Origin: Nocardioides cavernae
GTDB lineage: Bacteria; Actinomycetota; Actinomycetes; Propionibacteriales; Nocardioidaceae
Length of the DNA: 64,000 bases
Assembly (NCBI RefSeq): GCF_016907475.1
Contig: NZ_JAFBCA010000001.1
Location: 4,712,001-4,776,000, forward strand
Direction: 5' to 3'
Each line of letters opens with the position of its first letter. The first letter of the stretch is position 1. Below are positions 32,706-39,882 of the stretch, in pieces. A program made the position numbers and the translations under genes. The notes under the pieces are model-generated. The model was not told where the DNA came from and ran no database searches. It saw only the letters and a program-made list of their open reading frames with translations.

Positions 32706-33959
32706 TCATGCCGGTGCCCGGAGCCCGCCCGACATCGCGACCGCGCGGGCGAGACTCGGGGCGAGGGGCAGTCGCGGGAGGAGGGTCGCCTGCACCGCGT
32801 GGTAGAGGTCGGGCTTGCCGGGCCACACGCTGGCCTGCGGCCGGTTGGCGGCGTCGAGCTCGTGGTGCCAGGACCCCCGCTCGAGGTCGATCAGGTGGTC
32901 GCGGGCGTAGGCCCACCACTCGGCGTAGCGCCGGGCGTCGTCCTCCTCGCCCGTGCGGCGGTGCAGCGCCGCGGCGGCCGCGATCCCCTCGGCGACCACC
33001 CAGTGCATCCGCTGGCGCACGACGGGTCGGCCCTCCCAGTCGGTCGTGTAGACAAAGCCCGGCGCGCCGTCGGCGTGCCAGCCGTCGGCGACCGCGCGGT
33101 CGAAGAGCAGACGCGAGGTGTCGAGCAGCCCGGCGGGCGCCGCGTCGCCCAGGGTGGCCTCGAGGTGGAGCAGCAGCCGCGACCACTCCAGGCCGTGCCC
33201 GACGGTCGCGCCGTAGGGCTTGAACGGGTCGTCGGGGCGGTCGCGGTTGAGCTCGAGGTCGACCGACCAGTCCGGGCCGAAGTGCTCGGGCAGCCGGCCG
33301 TCGTACGACGGCGCGAGCTCGAGCACCAGGCCGGCCAGCCGGGCCGCCCTCCGGTGCCAGACGCCGTCGCCGGTGACGTCGCCGACCGCGAGCATCGCCT
33401 CGAGCGAGTGCATCGTGGAGTTGAGGCCGCGGTAGGGCGCGGGGGTGGTCCAGGACCGGTCCCACTCGTCGACGACGCGGCCGAGGTCCTCGTCCCAGAA
33501 GCGCTCCTCGAAGACCTGCGTCGCCTCGGCGAGCACGTCGTCGGCGCCCGGCAGGCCTGCGACGACGGCGGTCGAACCGGCGAGCATCACGAACGCGTGG
33601 GCGTAGCAGGACTTGGTGTCGTCGGGCTCGCCGTCCGGACCGACCTCGCCGAACCAGCCGCCGTGCTCGGGGTCGCGGAGCACGCCGCGCAGGCCGTCGA
33701 GGGCCCCTGCGGCGGTCGAGGCGGCTCCGTCGACGCCCAGCAAGGCGCCGATCCCGTGGACATGGACGGTGCGGCTCGTGATCCAGGTGTGCACGGGACG
33801 GCCGAGGTCGGGCGCGCCGTCGTCGTCGAGCCACGCGGCACCGCCTCGGGGGTGCACGACGCGCCGGCCGAAGCCGAGCAGGCGCCGGCACTCGGCGTCG
33901 AGCCAGGCGTCGTCGGGGGCGTCGTCGGGGGCGGCGTCGTGGAGGGAGGCGTCGTCCAT
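32706..33959 (-). CDS. AGE-family epimerase/isomerase
   Basis: The 417-aa product is an (alpha/alpha)6-barrel protein of the N-acylglucosamine 2-epimerase family. Recognisable elements are HTWITSRTVHVHGI, GLNSTMHSLEAMLAVGDVTGD, GHGLEWSRLLLHLE and a C-terminal GSWHHELDAANRP with the catalytic His pair. Members isomerise mannose to fructose or epimerise N-acyl sugars; the lack of an N-acetyl-sugar context and the kinase next door favour a mannose isomerase role. ATG 33959 is preferred over upstream in-frame codons that run into tRNA-Tyr. Confidence 0.88.
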   Translation of the reverse strand: MDDASLHDAAPDDAPDDAWLDAECRRLLGFGRRVVHPRGGAAWLDDDGAPDLGRPVHTWITSRTVHVHGIGALLGVDGAASTAAGALDGLRGVLRDPEHGGWFGEVGPDGEPDDTKSCYAHAFVMLAGSTAVVAGLPGADDVLAEATQVFEERFWDEDLGRVVDEWDRSWTTPAPYRGLNSTMHSLEAMLAVGDVTGDGVWHRRAARLAGLVLELAPSYDGRLPEHFGPDWSVDLELNRDRPDDPFKPYGATVGHGLEWSRLLLHLEATLGDAAPAGLLDTSRLLFDRAVADGWHADGAPGFVYTTDWEGRPVVRQRMHWVVAEGIAAAAALHRRTGEEDDARRYAEWWAYARDHLIDLERGSWHHELDAANRPQASVWPGKPDLYHAVQATLLPRLPLAPSLARAVAMSGGLRAPA

Positions 33960-33993
33960 CCGGGCAGTCAAGCAGTCACGACCCACGACGCAC

Positions 33994-34023
33994 GAGACCC
34001 CCGCACACCGGTGCGGGGGTCTC
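33994..34023 (-). terminator. Perfect 13-bp hairpin after tRNA-Tyr
   Basis: GAGACCCCCGCAC and GTGCGGGGGTCTC enclose a 4-nt loop, 19 nt downstream of the tRNA on the minus strand, and lie before the epimerase gene. It should end the tRNA transcript. Confidence 0.85.
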
Positions 34024-34042
34024 GCGACTGGACGACGTCCAG

Positions 34043-34124
34043 TGGCAGGTAGAGGATTCGAACCTCTGTAGGCAATGCCGGCTGATTTACAGTCAGCTCC
34101 CTTTGGCCGCTCGGGCAACCTGCC
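34043..34124 (-). tRNA. tRNA-Tyr (GTA anticodon)
   Basis: This is a class II tRNA with a long variable arm. The minus strand begins GGCAGGTTGCCCGAGCGGCC, the anticodon loop is CTGTAAAT (GTA), the T-arm is AGAGGTTCGAATCCTCT and the discriminator is A. It is intact and is not the integration target of the neighbouring island. Confidence 0.97.
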
Positions 34125-34220
34125 GGGCCGTGCGGAACAATAGCAAGGCACGCACTTCACCACGAATTGCCGGGGCACGCTGGAGCGAGCCCCACGACGA
34201 GCCCCTCAGGAGGCACAACC

Positions 34221-34712
34221 ATGGCTGACTCGAGCTTCGACATCGTGAGCAAGCTGGACCGCCAGGAGGTCGACAACGCGCTCAGCCAGACGGCCCGCGA
34301 GATCGCGAACCGTTTCGACTTCAAGGGCACCGGGGCGTCCATCGAGTGGAAGGGCGAGCAGGCGATCGAGATCACCGCCTCGGCCGACGACCGCGCCAGC
34401 GCCGTGCTCAGCGTCTTCCAGGACAAGCTGATCAAGCGCAACCAGAGCCTGAAGATCCTCGACGCCTCCGAGCCGCGCCAGTCCGGCCAGGTCTCCAAGA
34501 TCGACATCGCGCTCAAGGAGGGCATCACCTCCGAGGACGCCAAGAAGATCTCCAAGCTGATCCGCGACGAGGGACCCAAGGGCGTCAAGGCGCAGGTCCA
34601 GGGCGAGGAGCTGCGCGTGTCGTCGAAGAAGCGCGACGACCTGCAGGCCGTCCAGCAGCTGGTGAAGTCGCAGGACTACGACTTCGCGGTGCAGTTCACC
34701 AACTACAGATGA
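34221..34712 (+). CDS. yajQ: YajQ-family nucleotide-binding protein (3' end rebuilt by island insertion)
   Basis: The 163-aa product has the YajQ two-domain fold: [24 protein letters not shown]-like [13 protein letters not shown], an inner [14 protein letters not shown] and the final [11 protein letters not shown]. YajQ proteins bind nucleotides and in Xanthomonas sense cyclic-di-GMP. ATG 34221 has an AGGAGG ribosome-binding site. The last codons CAGTTCACCAACTAC are duplicated at 37334-37349, where the copy continues CGCTGA; here the end is AGATGA, which encodes the same Arg and stop. The island therefore replaced the original end without changing the protein. Confidence 0.95.
   Translation: MADSSFDIVSKLDRQEVDNALSQTAREIANRFDFKGTGASIEWKGEQAIEITASADDRASAVLSVFQDKLIKRNQSLKILDASEPRQSGQVSKIDIALKEGITSEDAKKISKLIRDEGPKGVKAQVQGEELRVSSKKRDDLQAVQQLVKSQDYDFAVQFTNYR
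34691..34706. repeat. attL core of the yajQ island
   Basis: GCAGTTCACCAACTAC at the end of the functional yajQ, followed by AGATGA. The same 16 bases recur at 37334-37349. Confidence 0.75.
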
Positions 34713-34796
34713 TCCCCGCGCTCGTGAGCGTGGAACTCCATCCTCACGGGGCAGTCCTCTAACGCCTATCGAACATGAGAGCGCGGGACGACGCAG

Positions 34797-35390
34797 TCAA
34801 CGCAGCATGCGCGGCCCGAGGTAGTACCGCTTGGGGTGCGTGTTGGTGTCGCATCGAATCAGGCCGAGCGCTTCGAGCTTGTCGCATGTGATGTACGTGT
34901 TGGGTTGGGTACTCGCATTCGGGTTGATCTGAGGCGCCGACAGCCCTGCGGGGTGCGAGACCGCCAGCGCGCGAATCACGAGTTCCTGATGTGATCCGAG
35001 AAGCGGATGCACGCTCTGGGCCTTTGCGACAGCCTCATCGGCGTCGATGGACGAAGCGATCGAGTCGCGCTGAACGTTGGGACTTGCGTCCGCAATGTCG
35101 ATTGCCGTCGAGTGCTCGTCCGCTAATAGCCACTCGTGCCGATCATCGGGTGGGGAAGGGGCTTTGGGTGGCCGATCTCGACGAGCGGCGGCCTGGGCGG
35201 CAGCGGCGCTGGCCTCGCGAGCAGACCGCAGCGCCAGTACCTCGTCACGGTTCAGGACGGGGCGACGGGAGCGCTTGCCTAGGTCACCGCGCCGGATCAT
35301 CTTCGGTATAGCCGAGATGTGCACGCCTAGGAGTTGGGCCGCCTCTCGAACGGTGATCCACTCTGGGAGTTGGCCCGTCTCAGGCCTCAT
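34797..35390 (-). CDS. Two-headed DNA-binding protein (excisionase/MerR-like HTH plus C-terminal winged helix), island gene 4
   Basis: The 197-aa product begins MRPETGQLPEWITVREAAQL, with a helix-turn-helix at residues ~10-52 (VREAAQLLGVHISAIPKMIR, then a wing with VLNRDEVLALR) of the kind found in excisionases and DNA-binding domains of the HTH_17 type. The middle is charged and probably flexible. The C-terminal ~65 residues (ELVIRALAVSHPAGLSAPQI, then YITCDKLEALGLIRCD, KRYYLGPRML) look like a MarR-type winged helix. It may regulate the island or recognise DNA as an effector. ATG 35390 overlaps the previous gene by 11 nt. Codon use is less GC-biased than in neighbours outside the island. Confidence 0.7.
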   Translation of the reverse strand: MRPETGQLPEWITVREAAQLLGVHISAIPKMIRRGDLGKRSRRPVLNRDEVLALRSAREASAAAAQAAARRDRPPKAPSPPDDRHEWLLADEHSTAIDIADASPNVQRDSIASSIDADEAVAKAQSVHPLLGSHQELVIRALAVSHPAGLSAPQINPNASTQPNTYITCDKLEALGLIRCDTNTHPKRYYLGPRMLR

Positions 35391-35952
35391 CGTCAAGAAC
35401 GATGTCGCGGCGAGTCCACTGGATCGCCCACTTGCGGCTGAAGACCCCAACGGCGTCCTCGGTCAGTTGACCTACGCGGGTATCGCCCATCGCGGGCACG
35501 GGGCGCGTGTCCTCCGCGTCGCCCGTGTCCTCAGCGGTGAACGGTTGGAGTTCTGGCCGGAAGAAGTCTGCCGGGAGGGTGAACGGTTGCGTCAGCATTA
35601 CGTACGACTCGCCGACGGACGGAACCTCGCCGAGGTAGAACGCCTCGAAGGGCCGCAGGGTCGGGTCCACCGCCGAGCGACGCAGGTTCCCCGCACTCTG
35701 CTCCTCCAACTCAGCCACGCTCTGAAGAGGGAGGAACGAGAGGTACTCCAACTTCGACCGGCCGCTGTTGGTCTTCTTGTCGATCGCGCACCCATGGCTG
35801 ATGAGTAGTGCTGGTCCCCGTGCGATGCCTTGGGTGGCGACCGCCTGAGACACCCCGGCGCGCACGATCAGAACGGACGAGAAGATGTCGCCCTGGCTGA
35901 GCCACGGATTATGTGAGGCCGCAACGATGACCGGCGCGGCTTGGCCGGTCAC
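35380..35952 (-). CDS. Unknown 190-aa protein with LSQGDIF and ISHGCAIDK motifs, island gene 3
   Basis: The product contains NPWLSQGDIFSSVLIV, an LLISHGCAIDKK motif with Cys and His, LEYLSFLPLQSV, a YLGEVPSVGESYVMLTQ strand and an Ala/Asp/Glu/Thr-rich segment before a C-terminal SRKWAIQWTRRD. I do not recognise a named family. The SHGC-type motif near residue 53 could be a metal or active site. The GTG start overlaps the stop of the 81-aa gene (GTGA). It probably forms one functional unit with its three neighbours. Confidence 0.7.
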   Translation of the reverse strand: MTGQAAPVIVAASHNPWLSQGDIFSSVLIVRAGVSQAVATQGIARGPALLISHGCAIDKKTNSGRSKLEYLSFLPLQSVAELEEQSAGNLRRSAVDPTLRPFEAFYLGEVPSVGESYVMLTQPFTLPADFFRPELQPFTAEDTGDAEDTRPVPAMGDTRVGQLTEDAVGVFSRKWAIQWTRRDIVLDDEA

Positions 35953-36194
35953 CAGTCGATGTCGTCTTCAACAACCCGCCTGCCGCGCACCGGCACCACT
36001 TCGGTGTCCTCGGTGGAGATGTGCGAGATCCTCAGGAACGACGGGACCGTCAGGTCGACTGGATTGGAAGCCGGACCGCATGCCCGAGCGCCACTGAGGC
36101 GCGCCTGCCCAGCAAGCATGAGTTGGCGCCGCTGATCCGTCTGAGTCTGCGGCAGAGAAAAGTGGCGCAGGTAGGTAGAAGTCACAACGGCCAT
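35949..36194 (-). CDS. Unknown 81-aa protein, island gene 2
   Basis: The product begins MAVVTSTYLRHFSLPQ and ends VRGRRVVEDDIDW, with a basic middle and an acidic end. No family or membrane segment is seen. Support comes from ATGA and GTGA overlaps with the genes on both sides. It could be an adaptor or antitoxin-sized partner, but that is only a guess from its size and place. Confidence 0.55.
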   Translation of the reverse strand: MAVVTSTYLRHFSLPQTQTDQRRQLMLAGQARLSGARACGPASNPVDLTVPSFLRISHISTEDTEVVPVRGRRVVEDDIDW

Positions 36195-36988
36195 CAGTCA
36201 ATCAGTCCCCTCGTTGCGTCTGTGATGCACGCCTCGAACACGAAGTTCTTGGCCATCCGCAGTCTTGTCAATATACCCGTAACGGAAGAATTGAAGCCCT
36301 CTTCCTGTGTGGCCATGTTTAGTTCGGCCTTGACATCGATATCCAACAGCAGTTGCAGCGGCACTTTGTCGAACGTGGTGCCCGGTGCCGGTGTGAGCAT
36401 TGCAGATGTGATGGTCGCCGCGGCCTGAAGTCGCGGGATGGGCACCTCCACCTGCATGAATAGAGAGTTCACGGCCTGCGGAAGGTACGGCGACACGTCG
36501 ACGGACGTCCGTAGGTAGTCCTTGATCTCGATTGACGGCTTCGGCATCGGGATCCGGTTCACGAAGCGGACTCCCACCACGCCGACCCACTCTGGCTGGG
36601 CAACCTCGCGGTACTGGAGCCAAGCGGCCTCGGCTTCATCCGAGAAGGCTCCCCAGTGCTCGTACGACCCGTTCCAGATGAAGGAGAAGCGGTCGAGCGC
36701 GGCCTGCACCACGCGCGTACCGTCTTTGCGCGCGAAGGCGAGCCCAACCTGCTCGCTGCGAGCATCGTTCAGGAGTTCGCCGTTAACGACCGATACCTCA
36801 CCCTGGAGAGTGAACAGTGGCGAGGCGGAGGTTGCTCCATCCCCTAGCGTCGACCGCGCAAGGTCATCGACGGTCAGTCCCTCGGGGTTCCTGACCTGAA
36901 ACTCTAGGATCGCCTCGGTGATTGGAGCGTTCTTGTACTGCCGGCCGAGCTCCAGTCCCGGAAGGTCCTCAAAGTCTGCGCTTGTCAG
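36194..36988 (-). CDS. TIGR04255-family protein, island gene 1, with a likely CTG start
   Basis: The ~264-aa product has the family opening YKNAPITEAILEFQV and later WNGSYEHWGAFSDEAEAAWL, VGVVGVRFVNRI and a C-terminal NSSVTGILTRLRMAKNFVFE. TIGR04255 proteins are sporadically distributed and of unknown function. No ATG, GTG or TTG lies near the expected N-terminus. A perfect AGGAGG at 36999-36994 sits 5 nt before CTG 36988, which would give the usual length. The frame is open upstream to 37345 (GTG 37063 and ATG 37264 exist) but that would add unrelated residues. Its stop overlaps the next start. It heads the four-gene operon. Confidence 0.75.
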   Translation of the reverse strand: MTSADFEDLPGLELGRQYKNAPITEAILEFQVRNPEGLTVDDLARSTLGDGATSASPLFTLQGEVSVVNGELLNDARSEQVGLAFARKDGTRVVQAALDRFSFIWNGSYEHWGAFSDEAEAAWLQYREVAQPEWVGVVGVRFVNRIPMPKPSIEIKDYLRTSVDVSPYLPQAVNSLFMQVEVPIPRLQAAATITSAMLTPAPGTTFDKVPLQLLLDIDVKAELNMATQEEGFNSSVTGILTRLRMAKNFVFEACITDATRGLID

Positions 36989-37390
36989 TTCGACCTCCTG
37001 AGTCGCCTCACATCCGGAGCATAGGGCTTGCGGGGGAGGACGCGCGTCGATGTGTTGCGACACGCTAACGGAGGATCGGTTGCGCGCGGAGGCGAGTCCG
37101 CCGCGCGGGTGGTGCCGCACGCTATCGACGAGAGGCCCGCGGTGGGCGGTGAGGGACCTACTGTTGGTAGGGAGTAGGTACGCCGATGGAGCGACGTCAC
37201 CCTCACATGGTCGTGAAGACGACCCCTGTGCCGCCGGAGTCAGCCTCGAACATCCATCGAACATGCACCGGCGCGCTGAGCGTGCACGAGCACGCACCGG
37301 CACGCAGGTCGCACGCTGCTGCGCACGTGCCCAGCAGTTCACCAACTACCGCTGACCCACCACGCTTCGCACGTCAGGGCGGTACGACGA
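36989..37390. other. Gene-poor right end of the island and junction
   Basis: This 402-bp stretch holds the upstream region of the four-gene operon, a CTACT/AGTAG inverted repeat at about 37148-37180, the TCGAACAT repeats at 37246-37265, and the attR core at 37334-37349. No convincing gene was found; an open frame continuous with the TIGR04255 gene crosses it. Confidence 0.5.
37334..37349. repeat. attR core of the yajQ island
   Basis: GCAGTTCACCAACTAC followed by CGCTGA, i.e. the original last codons and stop of yajQ now separated from the gene by 2.6 kb. Confidence 0.75.
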
Positions 37391-37582
37391 CTAGCGGTGC
37401 TCCGGGTCTTCCTTGCCCGCCTGGCGACCGAGTCCCCACGGGTGGTACTCCGAGTGGTGCCACCGCTCCGCCTGCATGGTGTCGCGGTCGAAGGACGACG
37501 TTGCGCCGTACCGCTTCTGGCGCCAGGCCGCCCACGCGATGAGGCCGACGAGCAGCCCCAGCAGGATCCAGAGGATCACCAC
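37391..37582 (-). CDS. Small single-pass membrane protein
   Basis: The 63-aa product is one N-terminal membrane helix (ILWILLGLLVGLIAWAAW) followed by a hydrophilic, His/Arg/Glu-rich tail (ERWHHSEYHPWGLGRQAGKE). GGGGAGG at 37589-37595 is 6 nt before the GTG start at 37582 (GTG also follows as codon 2), which is good support for translation. No family is recognised. It is the first gene outside the island, on the side away from the integrated operon. Confidence 0.6.
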   Translation of the reverse strand: MVILWILLGLLVGLIAWAAWRQKRYGATSSFDRDTMQAERWHHSEYHPWGLGRQAGKEDPEHR

Positions 37583-38135
37583 GGCACCACCTCCCCTGCG
37601 AGGGTAAGCCGCCTGGCGGGCTGCATCGCGGTGGTCTAGCCGGCAGCACCACGACGTCGCCCGGGTGCTTCTGGGTGGAACGTCGAAGATCTCTCGAAGC
37701 CCGGGACGCCACGGGCTGCGCGGCCTACGTTGCTACGCGAGCGGCGGGCAGCCCCACGGGGGCGACTGCACCGTCGCCGGAGACGGGAACGCCCCGCGAC
37801 CAGGGGGTTGGTCGTGGGGCGTTCTTCCTGTCGCCGGACGTCAGGAATGGCGCCAGGGAGACGGGCGACCCCGATCGCTCACGGGGGTTGAACGACCGGG
37901 GTCGTGGACGAGTGTAGGCAGGGCGACCGGGCCCACCGAAGGTAAAGACGTGGTGACTCGCTTCACAGCGCGGCGACCGAGGCGATCTCGCCGATGGTCC
38001 AGACCGCTCCCACCCCGAACGGTGGAGTCCGACAACGCCTCTTACCGAATCCCGACCTCGGGCGTACCGTCGTGAGCAGATGTGGGGATGGGGTCGAGCC
38101 CCGTCAGGCCTGGGGGGCTGGCGGGGCTCAGCGCT
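37583..38135. other. 553-bp region without protein gene, containing a candidate small RNA
   Basis: I find no open frame with ribosome-binding support here. The notable contents are two strong hairpins at 37787-37824 and 37866-37904 (annotated as a small RNA), a TACACT box between them and the B12 gene, and otherwise GC-rich sequence with short imperfect repeats. Confidence 0.5.
37787..37904 (-). ncRNA. Candidate 6C-like small RNA (two C-loop hairpins)
   Basis: On the minus strand a TACACT -10 box at 37915-37910 is followed 5-6 nt later by hairpin 1, CGACCCCG/CGGGGTCG at 37904-37866, whose loop contains AACCCCC. Hairpin 2 at 37824-37787 is GAACGCCCC...GACCA/TGGTC...GGGGCGTTC with loop ACCCCC. 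Two stem-loops that each expose a C-run define the actinobacterial 6C RNA. Here the runs are five C, and no T-tract ends the transcript, so the assignment is tentative. Hairpin 2 could also be a terminator for plus-strand transcription (TTCTTCC follows). Confidence 0.45.
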
Positions 38136-38789
38136 TCACCAGCCACTGCCGACCGTGGTCAGCGCACCCACGAGCACCACGACCGCCCGGACGGGGTCGG
38201 CCGGCAGCGGCAGCGCCCCGATCTCGGCAAGGGTCTGCTCGTCGGCGCCGCGCCCGGCGGCGTACAACGGGTGGTCGGTGGCGAGTTTGCGCAGCGCCGA
38301 CGCGTGCGAGGTGTACATCGTCGGACGCGTCGCCGCGAGCACGACGGCGTCGGCTCGCGAGCCGCGCGCCGCGGTGAGGATGGCCGGCACCGGGGTGTCC
38401 GCCCCCAGGAACCGCACCCGCACGCCCCGTTCGCGCAGCATCAGCGCCACGCAGAGCAGCACCATGTCGTGCCGCTCCCCCGGCGGGCAGGCCAGCAGGA
38501 CGACCGGCGCGACCACCGTGGCGTCCGCAAGCACCGGGGCCGGGGGCACTGCGGCCAGCGCGGTCAGGGTGCGACGCAGCATGTCGCTGACGAAGTGCTC
38601 GTGGGCCACCGAGATCGTGCCGGCCTCCCAGCGGTCGCCGACCTCCTGCAGGAAGGGCAGCACCACACCGGTCACCGCGGCGGACAGTGGCACGTCCCAC
38701 AGGAGCCTGGCGATGGCGATCTCCGCGGCCTCGGCGTCGAAGGTCTCGACGGCGGCCCACAGCTCGTCGGCGGTCGTCGTGGTGGTCAC
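38136..38789 (-). CDS. Stand-alone cobalamin-binding (CarH-like sensory) protein without DNA-binding domain
   Basis: The 217-aa product has a helical B12-cap domain with W54-x9-E64-H65 (RWEAGTISVAHEH), the motif that shields adenosylcobalamin in CarH, and a Rossmann B12-binding domain with ACPPGERHDMVLL, where H107 corresponds to the lower-ligand His of the CarH-type ExH form. The MerR helix-turn-helix of CarH is absent. The residue after the Trp is Glu rather than the His used in the CarH light-adapted state, so light response may differ. It may act through a partner protein. It follows cysA by 58 nt on the same strand, after the sulfate transporter. Confidence 0.82.
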   Translation of the reverse strand: MTTTTTADELWAAVETFDAEAAEIAIARLLWDVPLSAAVTGVVLPFLQEVGDRWEAGTISVAHEHFVSDMLRRTLTALAAVPPAPVLADATVVAPVVLLACPPGERHDMVLLCVALMLRERGVRVRFLGADTPVPAILTAARGSRADAVVLAATRPTMYTSHASALRKLATDHPLYAAGRGADEQTLAEIGALPLPADPVRAVVVLVGALTTVGSGW

Positions 38790-38847
38790 AGGCGCACGCT
38801 AGCCCTCGTCACACCTGTGCGTGACCTTCTTGCCGACCCGGCGGTGG

Positions 38848-39825
38848 TCAGACGGCCGCAGCCATCCGCGGGACCACGGTCGCGCCAGCTGCAGGGGTGA
38901 GCCAGACGGTGCTGCCCTCCTCGATCCCGTGGCTGCGCGCGTGGGCGCGGGTGACCACGACCGACACCTCGTCACCATCGACGGTGAGGACCGTGAGGCG
39001 CACCTCGAAGCCGATGCGCACCAGACGGGCGACCGTGCCCTCGACGCTGCCGGCGAGCTGGGGAGACGACTCGAGCTCGATGTCGTGGGGGCGGAGGGAG
39101 ACGCCACCGAGGTGGGTCACCTCGCCGAGGAACGACATCACGAAGTCGTTGGCCGGCTCGTCGTACAGCTGGTCGGGGGTGCCGACCTGCTCGACGCGGC
39201 CCTCGTTGATCACCACGATCTCGTCGGCGACCTCGAGGGCCTCCTCCTGGTCGTGCGTGACGAAGACGGTCGTGACATGTACGTCGTCGTGGAGGCGGCG
39301 CAGCCAGTCGCGCAGCTCCTTGCGGACCTTGGCGTCGAGGGCGCCGAACGGCTCGTCGAGCAGCAGCACCGACGGCTCCACGGCGAGGGCCCGGGCGAGC
39401 GCCATGCGTTGGCGCTGGCCGCCCGAGAGCTGGGAGGGGAGCCGGTGCGCGAACTGCGAGAGGTGCACGAGCTTGAGCAGCTCCTGGACGCGGTGCTCGA
39501 TCTCGTCCTTGGGGCGCTTGCGGATCTCGAGGCCGAAGGCGACGTTCTTGGCCACCGTCATGTGCTTGAAGACGGCGTAGTGCTGGAAGACGAAGCCGAC
39601 GTTGCGCTTCTGCGCGGGCAGGTGGGTGGCCTCGACGCCCTCGATGGTGACCGAGCCGGTGTCGGCCCTCTCCAGGCCCGCGATGATGCGGAGCAGGGTC
39701 GACTTGCCGCCGCCGCTGGGGCCGAGCAGGGCGGTGAGCTGGCCGGTAGGGATCGTGACGTTGACGTCGTCGAGCGCCACGAAGTCGCCGAACTTCTTGT
39801 TCAGGCCGGTCACTTCGATGCTCAT
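38848..39825 (-). CDS. cysA: Sulfate/thiosulfate ABC transporter ATP-binding protein
   Basis: The 325-aa product has Walker [10 protein letters not shown] at about residue 35, the signature [15 protein letters not shown], Walker [13 protein letters not shown] and an H-loop [12 protein letters not shown], followed by a TOBE-like C-terminal domain. It powers sulfate import with CysT, CysW and the binding protein encoded upstream in the same direction. The order sbp-cysT-cysW-cysA and the spacing support one operon. The C-terminus ends in PRMAAAV, close to the next gene. Confidence 0.93.
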   Translation of the reverse strand: MSIEVTGLNKKFGDFVALDDVNVTIPTGQLTALLGPSGGGKSTLLRIIAGLERADTGSVTIEGVEATHLPAQKRNVGFVFQHYAVFKHMTVAKNVAFGLEIRKRPKDEIEHRVQELLKLVHLSQFAHRLPSQLSGGQRQRMALARALAVEPSVLLLDEPFGALDAKVRKELRDWLRRLHDDVHVTTVFVTHDQEEALEVADEIVVINEGRVEQVGTPDQLYDEPANDFVMSFLGEVTHLGGVSLRPHDIELESSPQLAGSVEGTVARLVRIGFEVRLTVLTVDGDEVSVVVTRAHARSHGIEEGSTVWLTPAAGATVVPRMAAAV

Positions 39826-39882
39826 GGTGGTGCCTCTCTGGTCGATCAGGGGTGTGAGTCAGGGGTGCGTGTGCGGGGGAGG

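Larger units (their letters stand above)
34691..37349. mobile_element. Genomic island inserted in the 3' end of yajQ, no integrase
   Basis: A 16-bp direct repeat GCAGTTCACCAACTAC bounds the segment. The interior is visibly poorer in G+C than both flanks and carries four overlapping minus-strand genes. Target-gene restoration with a synonymous last codon is the hallmark of site-specific integration. No tyrosine or serine recombinase gene is present, so it is a remnant, is mobilised in trans, or has lost its integrase. TCGAACATG occurs near both ends (34769-34777 and 37257-37265), with TCGAACATC at 37246-37254, possible arm-type binding sites. Confidence 0.75.

Noticed and set aside
34043..34124. 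tRNA-Tyr as the integration target of the nearby island
   Set aside because: The tRNA is complete and no part of it is duplicated. The duplicated sequence is the 3' end of yajQ.
34709..34740. Sequence resembling a type I-E CRISPR repeat (ATGATCCCCGCGCTCGTGAG)
   Set aside because: Only one copy occurs, there is no spacer series, and no cas genes are present. It folds as a short hairpin and is better taken as part of the island edge or a terminator.
36989..37345. Integrase remnant at the right end of the island
   Set aside because: No R-x-x-R/HxxR...Y motif or serine-recombinase segment was found in any frame of this stretch.
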